64,000 nt of DNA from Onchidella celtica (GCA_963931925.1 OZ007569.1:45235021-45299020), one strand, 5' to 3'; numbered from the stretch's first letter, positions 12,341-25,127 are shown. Program-made: numbers and translations. Notes: generated by a model not told the origin, from the sequence alone.

Positions 12341-12416
12341 GTGACACTGGGGGCTCGTCCGTTGTGACACTGGGGGCTCGTCCGTTGTGACACTGGGGGC
12401 TCGTCCGTTGTGACTC
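12341..12416 (+). promoter_or_regulatory. triplicated primer binding site (tRNA-Pro type)
   Basis: Right after the LTR, a 23-bp unit is repeated at 12341, 12364 and 12387, with a partial fourth at 12410. Each full unit holds TGGGGGCTCGTCCG, matching the first 14 bases of the tRNA-Pro primer site known from murine leukaemia virus. Each unit also repeats the GTGACA LTR end. The primer identity is inferred from that match. Confidence 0.8.
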
Positions 12417-12900
12417 GTCCATTTTCGTAATATTTAGTTGTAGTTAGTTAGTAGGTATTTTTCAGTGGGAATTTGTTACTTTAGTTTTTGTCCACGTAAT
12501 ACTTATCTTGTGGTAGTAAATTGTGCTGTCTTTGTTCGTGGGATGAATGGAAATTTCATGATGGTATAATTTATGTATATTTATGAATATGTATTGATGC
12601 ATGTATTTTGATGAATACGTATTAATGTGTACTTAAATTTCTGCAGAGTGTGTGTGCCAGCCTGTAGAGGTCAAGCAGCCAGAGCTCCGAGACAAGGGGA
12701 GAAGTTATAGTCAGAATTGCGAGTTAAGTAAAATTCAAAATTTTTGTGCCCTGGATTGTGGGCTGTCCCTTTAATCTGTCTTTTTCTCTGTTTTTGCTGT
12801 TTTCGTTGTAATTGATTGTACGGGCGGTGGCGCGGGTTTGCTGTGGTGAACTTGGTTTGTCCTCTTCGGGAGGTGGGCTAATCTAGGAACCACGCTCATC

Positions 12901-13000
12901 ACAGTGAACAGTTCTGTAGGGACCTGTATTTTTGTTTAGATTGTGGCGTTCCATCTTCCTCGTTGTTTTAGGAAGACGTTTCTCTTGTCCCTCTCTTACC
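12901..13000 (+). other. leader block shared with the second Gmr1-like element
   Basis: This untranslated block resembles 28586-28690 in the other element: CAGTGAACAGTTCT, TAGATTGTGGCGTT, then a pyrimidine tract ending in TTTTAGGAAGA and TCTCTTGTC. The LTRs of the two elements are unrelated, so the block is under selection or recently shared. The pyrimidine-rich run before AG looks like a splice acceptor; a packaging role is another option. Confidence 0.6.
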
Positions 13001-13403
13001 TATCTGTAGATACGTTCTTTTTTTTTCAGACTCTGTTCTTGTTCGTACCGTGTAGTGTAATCGGCGAGTTAGGTTGCATTTTTTTCCATTATAGTTTTTT
13101 TGTAGAAGCTTTGTCCTAGTCTGGTTCGTTGTCTTTGATGTCCTGGTGGTCCTTCTTCTGAATTTTCCCATTCTTATCTTTTCCTTTCGTTTTGTTATTT
13201 AATAGTGCTATGCATTGTAGGAACATAGAATTAGTTAGAGAGAGTATGCTATAAAATGTTCAGTAGGTAATTTTCTGAATTGCATTTGAAAATAGCGGTT
13301 GTTATTGTAGTGACATAATTTCAGGTCTCTGGTCGTGTCGTTAGTGATCATACCGACAGGTTAGCCTTTTTCATAGTATATACCGTAACCATAAATCTGT
13401 GAA

Positions 13404-16400
13404 ATGGCGGAACTCCAACAACTAATGAAGTTGGGTAAGGAACTTGGCCTGGAGGGAGAGGAGCTACGCGGCTGGATTAAAGAGCAGCAGGCAGAGTTGC
13501 GCGATGAGCGTGCTAAAGATAGAGAGCGAGAAAAAGAGGCTCAAGAGCGGCAACAGGAGAGAGAGGCTAAGGATAAGGAGCAGGAAAGAGAGTTTAAGTT
13601 AAAGGAGTTAGAAGCTCAGCAACAGGAGAGACAGGATAAGGAGCAGGAAAGGGAGTTTAAGTTAAAGGAGTTAGAAGATAAGCAGCAGGAGAGAGAGGCG
13701 CGAATAAGAATCGCGGAGTTGGAAATCAAAAAGAATACGCCAACGGAAACAGTTGAGCGGCAGGTACACAATAAAGGTGGTGTTCGGATCAAGCTCCCTA
13801 CGTTCGACGACCGGAAGGACGACATAGACGCCTTCCTTTACAGGTTCGAACTGAACGCACAACTGCAATGGGGGGACAATAAGCAATTATGGTCCACGTA
13901 CCTGGCGTCCTTATTGCAGGGGCGAGCGTTAACCTACTTTAAAGAGCTACAGCGCGAAGACGTGCAAGATTACGATAAGCTGAAGGCTTTGCTGCTTCGC
14001 CGATTTGCGCGTACCGAGGAATATTTCCGGGAGCAGTTTAGGCGAGCACGTGCGGATACCAGGGAGGACTTTGCTGCCTTCGTCGCGAGATTGACGGAAT
14101 ATTTCGCGAACTGGGTAGACTTGGCGCATGTTGGCGCGGATTTTGCTAAATTAAAAGACCTAATGATCCGTGACCAGCTGTACGCGTCGTGCCATAAAGA
14201 TCTGGTGGCTTTCCTGAAAGAAAACGAACCCGCGACGGTGCAGGAGGCGTCTAAGTTGGCGGAAGCATACCGTACGGCACATCCGTCCAAACCAGTAGCG
14301 AGGGCGTACGTGCAGGATGCTGGTTACGTCGCCGTGGTTGAGGGGTCGCCGGCAGGACATAAAGACAGGTCGCGTCAGCGTGGTGCCTATAACGGGCAAG
14401 CCCAGGGGCAACGTAGGGGGTATCACCAATCACCTGCATATGGATCCGGTAAGTTTGACCGAGCAGGAGGGCTAGGTCGCGGTAATGGCCGAGGGCGATT
14501 TGTGACCTTTGCCGATGACCGACGGCATAGGGACCTTAGTTCCGGTCGCGATGGGTCACGGGGACCCAGGTCTAGCGGAGCACAGGGAGCGGAATGTTGG
14601 ACTTGCGGACGCGTGGGGCATTTTTCACGCGATTGTAGGGCCGCGAAGTGTTGGAACTGCGGAAGAGCAGATCACATCAGCGTGAATTGCCCTGCAGGTA
14701 GGATAGCGGCGAACGTGGATGGCAATCACGGTAGCTCCAGTCCATGTTCCCCTAATAAATTTCACCATGCGGCTGCGTGTGTTACATCGGACAACGGAGG
14801 CGGACAGTATTCTAAGTGTCCCAGTTGTGAGAAGTTATTATCTTCCGGTGTTTTACCTTGTGGGAGAAAGATCCCCGTTATAAATTCATGTCATACAGGA
14901 GGTGGTCTTAGGGTTTATCCGGGGTTTGTTGGGGACGAACCGGTCTCGGTTTTACGAGATACAGGATCTACCGTTGTGGGAGTGCATAGGGACTGCATTC
15001 GGGATTCGCAGCTTACGGGTGAGACTGTCCCATGCATACAATTTTCAGGGGCCATTGAGAAATTACCCATGGCAAGTATAGTGATAGATACACCTTTCCT
15101 TAGCGGGGAAGTCGAAGCAGTCGTTGGTTGCTTTCCAGGCGCCCAGCTCATCATTGGTAATGTATCGCGGGTAGTTTCCCCTTCCGAGGAGAATGTGCAG
15201 GCATGGTCACAATCAAAAGGTATTGACTTTTGTGCCGCAGTCGAGACACGTCGACAGGTACGTGATAGGACTAAGATTAGACCTTTGGCAACGCCAGCGG
15301 TCAACCTGGATATCACACCAGGGCGCTTGGCGACATTACAAAAGGGGGATCCATCATTAAGTCCATGTTTTCGGGAGGCGCGAAATGGAAAAACGAGAAA
15401 TTATAAGAACGGGTCATCTTCCTTTGTAGTCCAGGGGGGCATTCTGTTCCGGAAGTATGTGACAGTGGCTTCGGTTCAGAAGCAGGTAGTGGTGCCAGTA
15501 TCCTTGATTGCAACGGTATTGCGTCTGGCCCATGATGTTCCATTAGCGGATCATATGGGAAGTGCGGGAACCAAGCAAAGAGTTCTGGAAAATTTTTATT
15601 GGCCGTCAGTATACAGAGATGTAGGGTTATATTGTAAGACGTGCAGTGCGTGCCAAAAGACGACGCATAAGGGTCGTACACCCCAGGCTCCTCTTCAAAA
15701 AAACCCCACGGTTTCGGAACCGTTTAAAAAGGTTTCGATAGACCTTGTTGATTTAAGAGAAAGATTATCTTCAGCGCGCACTATGGCAGAAGAAGCTTCT
15801 AGTATCGCTTCGAAAAGAGCAAAAGACTATAAAGATAGAGGTTCCAAACTGAGAATTTTTAAGCCAGGAGACAAGGTCCTATTGTTATTACCTACGGACC
15901 ATAATAAGTTACTGATGACATGGAAAGGTCCTTATGTTATTGAGCGAGTTGTTTCAAAGGTAGATTACGCTATCCACATTGATGGATCGAGTAAGGTTTT
16001 CCATGTTAATATGCTACAGAGATTTTATGAGAGACCAGAGTATCTGTTTTCTCATACTGATGTTGAAGGACATACCTAATGTCGTGTCATTCTTTGACGA
16101 TATAGCATGTCATACGTCGACATGGTCTGATCATATTCAGACACTAACAGTAATTTTTAAACGATTACGTCAGTTTGGGTTAACTGCTAAACCCGCAAAG
16201 ATGAATTTGGCATGTCCAGAGATAGTATTCTTAGGACATATCGTGGGTAGAGGTGTTCAGAGACCTGAAGTAACAGAAATTGACAAATTAGTAGGGTTGC
16301 AAATCCCAAAAACAAAGAAACAAGTCAGAAGCTTAGTGGGAATTTTGAATTATTACAGAAAGTTCATTCCAAATTTTTCCTCCTTGTCATCTTCTCTTAC

Positions 16401-16890
16401 TGACCTTACTAAGAAGGGACAACCCGATAAGGTCCAGTGGACGTCTGAGTGTCAGACAGCATTTGATAATTTGGTGACAGCATTATCATCGTCACCCATT
16501 CTGATATTACCCGATTTTCGATCTAATTTTATCCTCAGAACGGATGCGTCGGACTCTGGTGTCGGCGCTTGTCTTCTACAGGAGAAGAACGAATGTTTAC
16601 ATCCTGTATGTTATGTCAGTAGGAAGTTATTGCAGAGAGAAAGAAAGTATTCTGTGATAGAGCGGGAGTGTCTTGCCATTGTGTGGTCCGGCCAGAAATT
16701 AGGACGTTATCTCATGGGACGAGAATTTTGTATCCAGACAGACCACAAGCCGCTAACGTTTTTGTCGAAGAATCGTTCGTCCAGCCCACGCTTGTCTAGA
16801 TGGGCATTGGCTTTGCAGCCGTATACCTTCGTTATTCAACCAATTCCAGGAACCAGCAATCATATCGCCGACTACCTTAGTCGAGCCTAG
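13404..16890 (+). pseudogene. gag-pol region of Gmr1-like element 1, broken
   Basis: Parts in order: an N-terminal charged coiled coil rich in E, K, R and Q; a gag capsid-like region with FLYRFELNAQLQW; two CCHC zinc knuckles (CWTCGRVGHFSRDC and CWNCGRADHISVNC, near residues 397 and 415); an aspartic protease with LRDTGST near 517; an integrase zinc domain (H-x-H...CKTCSACQ); an integrase C-terminal part; then RT (FFDDI) and RNase H (RTDASDSG). The coiled-coil DNA carries a 66-bp tandem duplication (about 13572-13700). Incomplete, with about two breaks; a fossil copy. Confidence 0.9.
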
Positions 16891-17245
16891 AGGAAGACTT
16901 CAGGAGCTTATACATCGGAGGACAGGAACATTGACAGGATCTGTGTGAATGAGTCGTCGACTTTAAAATATTGACATTATAAATATGATATCAAGAATGG
17001 TTGATAGGTTGATTGGTTTTTGATTCTGTATTAGGTATTGTGTTTAGTTAGCTATTGATGATGTGATACATATATGCATAGTGCAGGGCATATTGATCCC
17101 CATATTTTTCCCTGATTCCGGTATTTTATGTGCTAAGGGCATTGGTAGGTCATTTTTATGTGAGTATTGCTCACGCTCACTCGTTGACAGTCATCTTGAT
17201 GCGATTTGAAATTAATTGCATTAATTTTTTTGGGGTGGGGGATGA
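16891..17245 (+). other. non-coding 3' internal region and polypurine tract
   Basis: No open frame. It ends in the polypurine tract TGGGGTGGGGGATGA at 17231-17245, directly before the right LTR. The same G-rich motif precedes the right LTR of the second element. Confidence 0.8.
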
Positions 17246-18483
17246 TGTCACGAGTGGAGTGAGCGATAGTTAATAATTACGGGAGGAAAGGAGGAGAGTA
17301 GAATTAACTCACGTAGACAAGTAAGGAAAGGCGTGCCTGTTATGAGTGGTTGGGGGTCTGAATGAGGCGAGAGCGCTGTATTACTATCACTGCAAGTTAG
17401 AAGGTCCTAGAGAACGGACGCAAGAGAAAGCCCAGCGGGCGAACATAAGGAGAGCAGTCGGAAGACTTGGGAGTAGTGTTATTCCAGTGATGACTGGTAG
17501 GTGAAACGATGATTGATAATTATGATTGATGTATTATATTCGTCTATTACCATGATGTAAATAAGTATATGTGAGGAATGTGGAAGTCCTTGATATTGGA
17601 TATAGCAATGTGCGCCATGAGCGATAGATGAAAGTTGAGTTCATGGATTTGTAGCACGAGTGAGTATTGTGTACTACGATGGAGGTGTGTTACCGTAAGA
17701 TGTTTGGTGAGTGAAATGTGAACTATTGTGTGTACGCTTCATGGGTTGTAAGGAGAGGTGGAGTGAATAGAAATGGTATGGTATTATACCAATGTAATGT
17801 TATTCTTGTAGGTGTCGGGGACGGGCCGAAGAGCCACCTCGGTGAGCACAGGGGATAGGCCAGCATAGGGCCGGAGGCCACACATAGGCCAAGAGTGAGG
17901 CTGTCGGTGCAGGACAGTAGAGGCACATAAAGTCGTGGCAGTCAGGCCACGGACAGGGACGTAGATATGAGCGTGAATGTGCTAATTGAAATGATAATGT
18001 ACTATTGCCATGTTGATGGGCTATTGAAATGATAATGTACTATTGCCACGTTGATGGGCTCTTGAAATGATAATGTACTATTGCCATGTTGATGGGCTAT
18101 TGAAACGATAATGTGCTATTGCCCTGCTGAGGTGCTAGTGGAATGCTAAGGTGTTATGGCAATAGGAAGGTGATATTGAGAGACTGCGGTGCCAGTGAAT
18201 TATTAATGTGCTATTAAGACCCTGAGGGGAGAGGCTGAGGCCGAAGTGTCTTTAGGAAGTAACTACCGGGTTGTGGATCCGAGGAAGAGTGCATGTGGGA
18301 ATAAGGCCGTTGTACGGCAGCTAAATTCAATAATATAATGTATGTAATTGCGCGATTATCTGTATAATTATGTTTAATAAATGTGTGAGTCTGATGGGTT
18401 GTTCTGTTAAGTGTTAAAATTGTTCGTTCGTGATTGTTGTCCTGTCATAACTTATTACATCTCCCAGTCTGGGATTTGTGACA
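17246..18483 (+). repeat. 3' LTR of Gmr1-like element 1
   Basis: 1238 bp, TGTCACGAG...TTTGTGACA, with the 38-bp minisatellite intact at 17985-18130 and AATAAA near 18376. It is the empty-site reference for the LINE in the left LTR. Confidence 0.94.
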
Positions 18484-18488
18484 ATTTT

Positions 18489-20539
18489 ATTGAAATACAT
18501 GTGAAAAGTGTTCGAATGGTGTGACTTCTTGTGCTAACGTAATGTGTCTCCACAGAACAGAAAACACATCATGGCACACACCATACAACTTACAAGTCAC
18601 ATAAGTCAAAGAAAAACGTATTGAATTTTCATTAAATTGTTACATTTATTGGTATGTACATGCACTAAGCTCATTTGTTATTCTAAAATATTCACAAACA
18701 AATATCTCCTTGACAATTAACATATCAGCAGTTTTTGGTTATTATTTTACATCACTGATGCTTACCTACAAAATATTGGCACCATTCCCTAAAACTGCAG
18801 TAACTAATAAGTTTTGACTACTTTTTAGGAGAAGCAAAAAAACTCTTATATTTTAGCACAAACCATCTAGATCTAGTTACAATGAATTTTTTAAATTTTG
18901 TTTTTTCAATAATTTTTCAGCTTCGGAGTCTGTAACCAAGAATAATAGATGCGCTTTTAACGTAGATGAACATATATGAAAATTAAGTTTTCAAATTTTT
19001 GAGTTACTACAGTCTTAGGGAATGGCGACAATAAAGTTAAATGTCACTATCAGCAGAACTTTCTCCTAATACAAAATACAAGTTTATTATTCTCCTTATG
19101 ATAGTTCTGATTTTATTTAATTTTCACAAGGCATCGCGCAGGTTCCATTTTCTACCTGCTGTCCATTCTTTTAATGTTATACGTCCACACAATATGATGT
19201 AACCTATGCAAATATTGACAGTTTCTATCATCTTCTGTGAAAAAACTTAAACTTTGTATGCTTAAATATTACATGTACTAGGTATTACCCTAGACTCAGT
19301 GACTGAGGTTTAGCTCTTTGTGACTTATGGGTCTTGTAAAAATAAGCCCTTCAACTTTCCTTGTTCACTCAAGTTTAAATTAAAATACTTAAAACATAAA
19401 ATACTTTAAGCGTTATTTTTTTACTGTTATCTGACTGAGACAACTTCTGAAAACGACTTGTCTCTGAATCTTTAAAAATTTTTAATCCTGTTTTTTCTTT
19501 TTATAACTTTTTAACTTTTTAAATCTGTGAAGTCCACAATGAATTATCTTCCACACACATAACCAAATGTTCTTCCAGAAAACTGCTATGGTTAACAATG
19601 ATGCTACAATTTTTTACTCTCAGATCTCAAAATGGACAAACAAAAATATCACAATAAATGCAAATAGAGGATCAACTACATGTATCTTGAAGTGTATCAG
19701 ACAGTTTATACATTCCAGAGAACTTCTTCCTCAAGATTTCCCACAGAAACAAGGTGATCTTCCATCCATAGTGATTTCAACACAGGCTGTTCATTATTAA
19801 ATTTAGGGTCCCATTAACACCATTAGAATCCTTGAATAGCTTCAGTTGTGAAGCTGGAAGTCACCAGCTGGTTTCACTACTACATCAGATCATTATTTTA
19901 CCATGCCACCCTAACTCTCTGAGAATCCTTGAATTACTAGAGCTGTGCATCTGGGAATCACCAGAGTGTTTCACCACAACAGTAGGTTATTTATACTGCC
20001 AAAGCTACAAGTAAAGGAGATCATATTCCCCAATCCTCCCCTATACTACAAATCCAGCATCCTGTTTAAAATAGCCAAAGTTCAAGTGCACTGAAACTGA
20101 AAGATTGCTTTTAACCCATATTTAGATCCTAACTAACCTCGTGGGACATTACTGGGCAAAGAAATGCTTGTCAAAGACTCACTAACCCATTTTACATTCT
20201 TCTTCTGCCACTACATGTATATATACTAACTTGATGAGGGTGTGTCTTGTTTACCATGAGTGAAATCAGCATTGGTTGCCTTCAAAACTCTCTTTTCAGT
20301 TTCTTTGGAATTTTACAAAGGCTCATATTTCACACTAAAACTTGTGAAACCGATTTTTCATCTGTCAGACTGTAGCCTGATTTTGACTTTGCCTCTTTGC
20401 ACTTTGTAGAAATAATAATCAGACCAGAAGCAATTCTACAATACTAAACTCTTTGCGAAACACTAAAAGTCTGAAATCCACTCACGGCCAAAAAAGACTC
20501 TCTATAAAAACAAATGTCACTGCCACATTTTTGGGATTA
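18489..20539. other. intergenic stretch, no gene seen
   Basis: AT-rich, no domain-bearing frame. It contains one short tandem duplication (19827-19978 and on). The small open frames at 19567-19800 and 19832-20014 have no recognisable features. Confidence 0.5.
19827..20010. repeat. ~95-bp tandem duplication
   Basis: Copies beginning at about 19827 and 19922 share GAATCCTTGAAT, a GAAGCTGGAAGTCACCAG-like segment and GTTTCAC, with many substitutions. Confidence 0.55.
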
Positions 20540-20547
20540 CAGTCAGC

Positions 20548-23500
20548 CTAGGCGCCCTTACAAACAGGCCAGGTAACCGAGATCTGGGTCATATTATCGG
20601 AGGCCGATGATGCGTACGTGTCCGCATTACACAAGCGGATGTAACAATAGGAAGCGAGTGAGGTTAGTCTAAGAAAATACTTTAGATTCTCACTAAATCT
20701 TATATTTCCCTCCATTCTAACACATCAGCGATAATATTATAGTCAAGAACTGGGACAGACAAGTGGCATAGGGAGTGGCAGGTAAAGATCGTGAAAAGTA
20801 TGGGTCAGTAGTAACTGAGCAACAGCATGCATTTGTACATGGCCGTAGGGTGCTGCTCAGAACATTGAACGAATAAACAAGAGTTCACAACAAAAACACA
20901 ACAGTACTACATAGTGGTAAAACAAAAAAAAGAAGGCCTTCAAATCATGCAGCCATCTCTTTCGATCACTGAGATTATGAGAGATAATTGGGAAATTCAA
21001 TGGCTCGACAGAGACAGGCACAAAACAGCGGATGAAAATCTAACAGTACTAGTGTGAGGATAAATGCAACGCAAACATTTTAGCAGATGCTCCACATTTC
21101 CTTATATATATAGATTCATTCTTCAAATTTGAATCAAGAAACATTACTCACCACATGACATAGCAGACTCCTAGCACGACAAAATACTCCATAATTACTG
21201 TGAGGTCAGTTTGGCCACTTTTCTTCGCTGTTTGGATGTTCTCTCCTCTTGAACATTACCACAGAAACGCTTCATTAGGATATTTACGATCCTGCTCACC
21301 ACAGCACTGGTAACGTCAATGTCAATATGAAATAGTGCTGGAAAGTCATTCAAGATTTTGACAAGCCTTTTGCGGCACTTGACTCTTTTGAGTTTGTGAA
21401 GAAGACATATGCATATGTTAACAACTGGAAAAGTTCAAACCACCTCGGTCCACAGTTTCAGAGAAATGGCGGATTTCTTGTGGGATGGATAATGGATCTC
21501 CCTCTAGGCCCTGCAAATCTCTGTGCTTGGCGGCGATGTAACCCCCGATGCAGAAAAGAGCCATTTGTTCGTCAGTTGAAAGATTGCCTACAGTCTCGGG
21601 TATGTCATCCATAATAAGAAGCTCTTCATCTGTCAACTGTTTGTTGCAAAGATCACAAGTATGATGGGCTTCAGAATAATCTATTTCTGGCTCATTTTGC
21701 AACAATAACTTGGCCCTGTCGATGGCATGAGCGTGACTCACATCTTGGGCGGTGATGTAATAATTGCACCCTGCTGACATTCGAAAATGTGCAAAATGTT
21801 GCTCAATAGCATCTTGCTGGAAAAAACCCACAGTCACATACTAGTGCTGAAGAGCTGTCTGTGTCGTTAATATACTGACAGATGTCAATGAGGCACCTAC
21901 ATGTCCAAAACAGAGCATCAGCTGTGTCTTTAGTGAGTGACCTGATCCTGGGGTGTGTGGAGGGTTTCATTTCCTTGGCACGGTCAGCCCAGTACTCTAA
22001 AATTTCCAGCTGCCTGTTTCCCTTGTCTGTGGGATCAACAGCAGCCCTGTCTGGTTCCCTCAAACGAATGTGCTGAAAGGGCGTTTTGGTGTTGAATACC
22101 TTCCAGAGTTGCAGCACTTCATCTATGAAGGCAGCCGTGTCCTTCCAAGATGTTGTAGACGCAGAAGAAGTTTTAAGTGCACAGCTAGTCTTCTCCGAAA
22201 AGACGTTCAGAACCAGCGATACTTTCTGCTTCTCAATATTGGATGGATTCACTGCTGTCCTCGTTAGAGTTGAGAGCTTAACTAGTGATGTCTCCTCATG
22301 TCCATGAAGTTCTTCCATGTCTGACCAGCGTGCTGTTTTGACCACGTTACTATTTATTGGTCTAAAGTCCAGCGACTTTGTCTTTTCTGTGATCCAGTTA
22401 TTTCTGATGTTTTTCAGGAGATGCACAGTGTCGTACATTAGAAATAATGGCCTGGTACTGTCTACAGGTGACTGTGCGGCCCATGGACTATCTGAATTCA
22501 ACTTCTGGAACATGCCGAAAAATGCCTGATTGACCCTGTTGTTGTCATTAATGATGGCTATGACCTTTGCACCGCAAGCCTCTAAAGAGGTTATTACTTC
22601 AGAGACTTGATTAAATTGGAATGCAGCTTTCAGTGCATGACATGGAAGAATCTTTACTAAAAAGGATTTGGAACCAAAAAAGCACTTGACCATAATACAA
22701 AGCAGTCTTGTTGCCAATTTCTCTGGATCATCCACAGCGTAGCCGAAAAGTGATCCACCACGGTATGATACAGAAGCTTTTAAGTACACCTCATCAATTA
22801 TCAGTATGCAATACTTGCTTCCTTCTTCTTGTCTTCCGAAGATTGAGGTGAACAGGACATCATCACTTCTGCCTTTAGCTATGCTGGTGATTTTCTTGAG
22901 AGTTGATGGTAATTGAAGATAATCTCTCATGGAGGTACAATGCTTTTGACTGTGAATACCACGTGAAAGCCAGCAGCAGGTCCTCCGTAGAGTAGATGCG
23001 GCTATTTTTGGGACAATTCATTAGAGACAACAGTTCTGTCAAGGAATTTACTCTTAGTTACATCTCTGTCTAATCCACATTCATCATCTGTCATGACAAA
23101 ACGAATAACTTCATCTAACTCACTCCAGCAGCAAAGTTCTTTAATTGTTGGGTGATGGATCCTCCTGAGCTTTCTATAGGCTTCGAATATTAATTTCAAA
23201 GGTTCCGTGTCTCTTTCTAGCTCAATATACAGAGTAATTTGGAATCTGACCGTTTCTCTCGGTACTCAGAAAAATATACTGATGTGTTTCATTCGCATTT
23301 GATGCAAAAAACCCAATACTTTTGAGTTTGTCAGAAAGCACATTATTAAAAGTTTCCAAGTTGAATGTAACTAGTTCCATAAATTGTGGCATCTCGTCGA
23401 CATCCACTGCACGCGCTGCTTGTGTAGACTTCTTCGTTGGTCTAGGGGATTTTCTGTGAGATGTGCTTGGAATACACGACTGAGGCACATTAGGGAAGAT

Positions 23501-24243
23501 AGATGGGGCAACGGCTGGAACATGATACCCTCCACATGTCCGAATCATTGGAGTGTCTTTTGGCCAGTGGAGTGCACAAACTCCTATATTTTCTGTAACA
23601 CGTTCAAATTTAAGCTCGTTGGGCAAACTACTGATCCACTCCCTACGCTTTTCTTCATTCTTGGGAAATCGATAAACACTTATCTTTTGGTCGGTGGCTT
23701 CACTTTTGTATCCAGTTTTACAATCAAACACAGAGCACTTTCTCACCATATTTAAAGCTGTATGTCACAACGTCTCTAGACAAAAACACGATGAATTCCA
23801 AAATGAAGTAACTTTAAAGGCAACTCTGATTACAATAACAATGCATATGAATGGCAAAGACACTAGCAGATGATTATACACTTATAGACTATACTTTAAT
23901 AATGTGAATGTTCTTGATCTCGGAATGAACAGTTAATCCAGCGATATTCAAACGACAAAGACAATGTTATAACAAGCAGTGTTTTGAAACTGAGTTTCAC
24001 AGGAAGGAATGGGACAATTTGAGTACATGCAACCACTTTTCGTCATTTCGATACCACTCTCTTTGACTTTAGTAAGTATTGGTGCCAAGATGTGCGCGAT
24101 ATCTAACTACTTGGTTCTCGATATTGCCTGTGTGGCACCGGCCTTATCAAATTACGCAAGCAAGCATCAGTGTCCCAACGTCGTCGGCCCCCAATGGTAT
24201 GACCCAGATCTCGGTTACCTGGCCTGTTAGAAAGGGCGCCCAG
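20548..24243 (-). mobile_element. P-superfamily (THAP) DNA transposon, full length
   Basis: Both ends are defined. Inverted termini at 20548-20612 and 24179-24243 share GGCCAGGTAACCGAGATCTG and begin CT(A/G)GGCGCCCTT, with about nine differences in 65 bp. They are flanked by an 8-bp target duplication CAGTCAGC (20540-20547 and 24244-24251), the length typical of P elements. At 3.7 kb with one transposase gene it has the expected layout, but the gene is frameshifted, so the copy is dead. It lies about 0.75 kb downstream of the CCDC61 stop codon, outside the coding gene. Confidence 0.92.
21195..23749 (-). pseudogene. P-type THAP transposase, frameshifted
   Basis: Begins MVRKCSVFDCKTGYKSE with a THAP zinc-finger domain: C-x4-C, the YRFPKNEEKRREWI segment, and CALHWP. 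The catalytic middle part (21803-22930) has LFLMYDTVHLLKNIRNNW, a signature of the P/THAP9 family, and IIDEVYLKASVSYRGG. The next part (from 21837) has EQHFAHFRMSAGCNYYIT. The last part ends FCGNVQEERTSKQRRKVAKL and a TAA at 21195-21197. Total length (~850 codons) fits the family. At least four reading-frame changes separate these parts: near 23225, between 23000 and 22930, near 21830, and near 21415. No obvious introns. Confidence 0.88.
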
Positions 24244-24352
24244 CAGTCAGCACAATATATTTATATTCAGGCTCTTGTTCCACCTCTGGCTGGACTTGTG
24301 AGCACAGTTTTATGGTCTTGGACACAAACTCCCAAACTCTGAAATTTGGCAA

Positions 24353-24358
24353 TTTATT
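24353..24358 (-). terminator. candidate CCDC61 poly(A) signal
   Basis: AATAAA on the minus strand, about 640 bp past the CCDC61 stop codon and just before the P-type element. No other evidence for transcript end. Confidence 0.3.
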
Positions 24359-24997
24359 AAGGTTTTTTGGGGGGTGAAAAGTGAAGATGACTTCATCCTG
24401 CATTATATGTGAAAATATCTTATCATTTAGCAGTCCACATACCAGTACACAAAAAGTACATTGTATTGTGATGAAACCACCTATCTCAGGTTGCTCTTCC
24501 TGTTTCTAATCATTTTTTTTTTCCCCCAGTAAGAGCCAAGACACCAGTGGCTTTGTTTTCATTTTGCTTTCCTTCTCTCTTTTGGCGGTTTTGATGAAGG
24601 ATGTCAATTTGGTCTTGCCAAAAAGCCAAGGAGGTCAGCAACCTTCCTAGCACCATTTAGAGAGTATAGTGCTTCCGCTTTCATCTCATTTCGTTCTCCA
24701 TTGAGATTGACGCCTTTCGGCAAAACTGCTGAAAACGAGGCAAAATCAAAACAAAACTGAAGCCAATGTCTAGGCTCTAAGGCTGACCCTACCAAGCTTG
24801 GTCAGTTGTGTCTGAGACCATTGTTACACATGATTAGGTTTCCAGAGGCTTTGAGAGGCTTTTCTGGCCCAGTAGTTATGGTAAGAATTAGTTTGGCTGC
24901 GCAAGATTGTCAGCAATAAATATAACATTTGTATGTATATATCTATAGATCACTAGATCATAATTATCATATTCCATTTAATGACACTGAAATACTG

Positions 24998-25127
24998 TCA
25001 AGGCATACTGGCTTTCATTAGTTGCTGTAGACGATCCAGCCGCTCATCAATTTCACTGATCTCTGCAGATCTGTCAAAGTATTCACTATCTTCATCATCT
25101 CCTGGGGAGTGGACATAGTCACAGTAG
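24998..25127 (-). CDS. CCDC61: CCDC61 last coding exon
   Basis: Acceptor CATATATTGTAG|. Encodes YCDYVHSPGDDEDSEYFDRS, then AEISEIDERLDRLQQLMKAS and MP, stop TGA at 24998-25000. The short C-terminal coiled coil matches the human AEIDARLKALQEYMNRL end. Confidence 0.92.

Larger units (their letters stand above)
8716..12346 (+). repeat. 5' LTR of Gmr1-like element 1, carrying a LINE
   Basis: Matches the 17246-18483 LTR along its whole length except for one extra block of 2393 bp, which equals the LINE insert plus its 11-bp target duplication. It ends GGGATTTGTGACA, followed at once by the primer binding site. An AATAAA near 12239 is a candidate poly(A) signal. Seven or so substitutions separate the two LTRs. 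Confidence 0.93.
8716..18483 (+). mobile_element. Ty3/gypsy LTR retrotransposon, Gmr1-like, broken
   Basis: Both ends are defined: TGT...ACA termini and a 5-bp target duplication ATTTT (8711-8715 and 18484-18488). LTRs are 8716-12346 (enlarged by a LINE) and 17246-18483. Inside are a primer binding site, a long leader, gag with zinc knuckles, an aspartic protease, integrase zinc domain, RT and RNase H, then a polypurine tract. Integrase precedes RT, as in Ty1/copia but with Ty3/gypsy-type enzymes; this order is known from the Gmr1 group. Pol is incomplete, with about two breaks, so this copy is a fossil. LTR divergence of about 7 changes in 1238 bp marks a recent insertion. Confidence 0.93.

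Noticed and set aside
23384-23755. Plus-strand frame of 123 codons
   Set aside because: Antisense shadow of the THAP domain of the P-type transposase.
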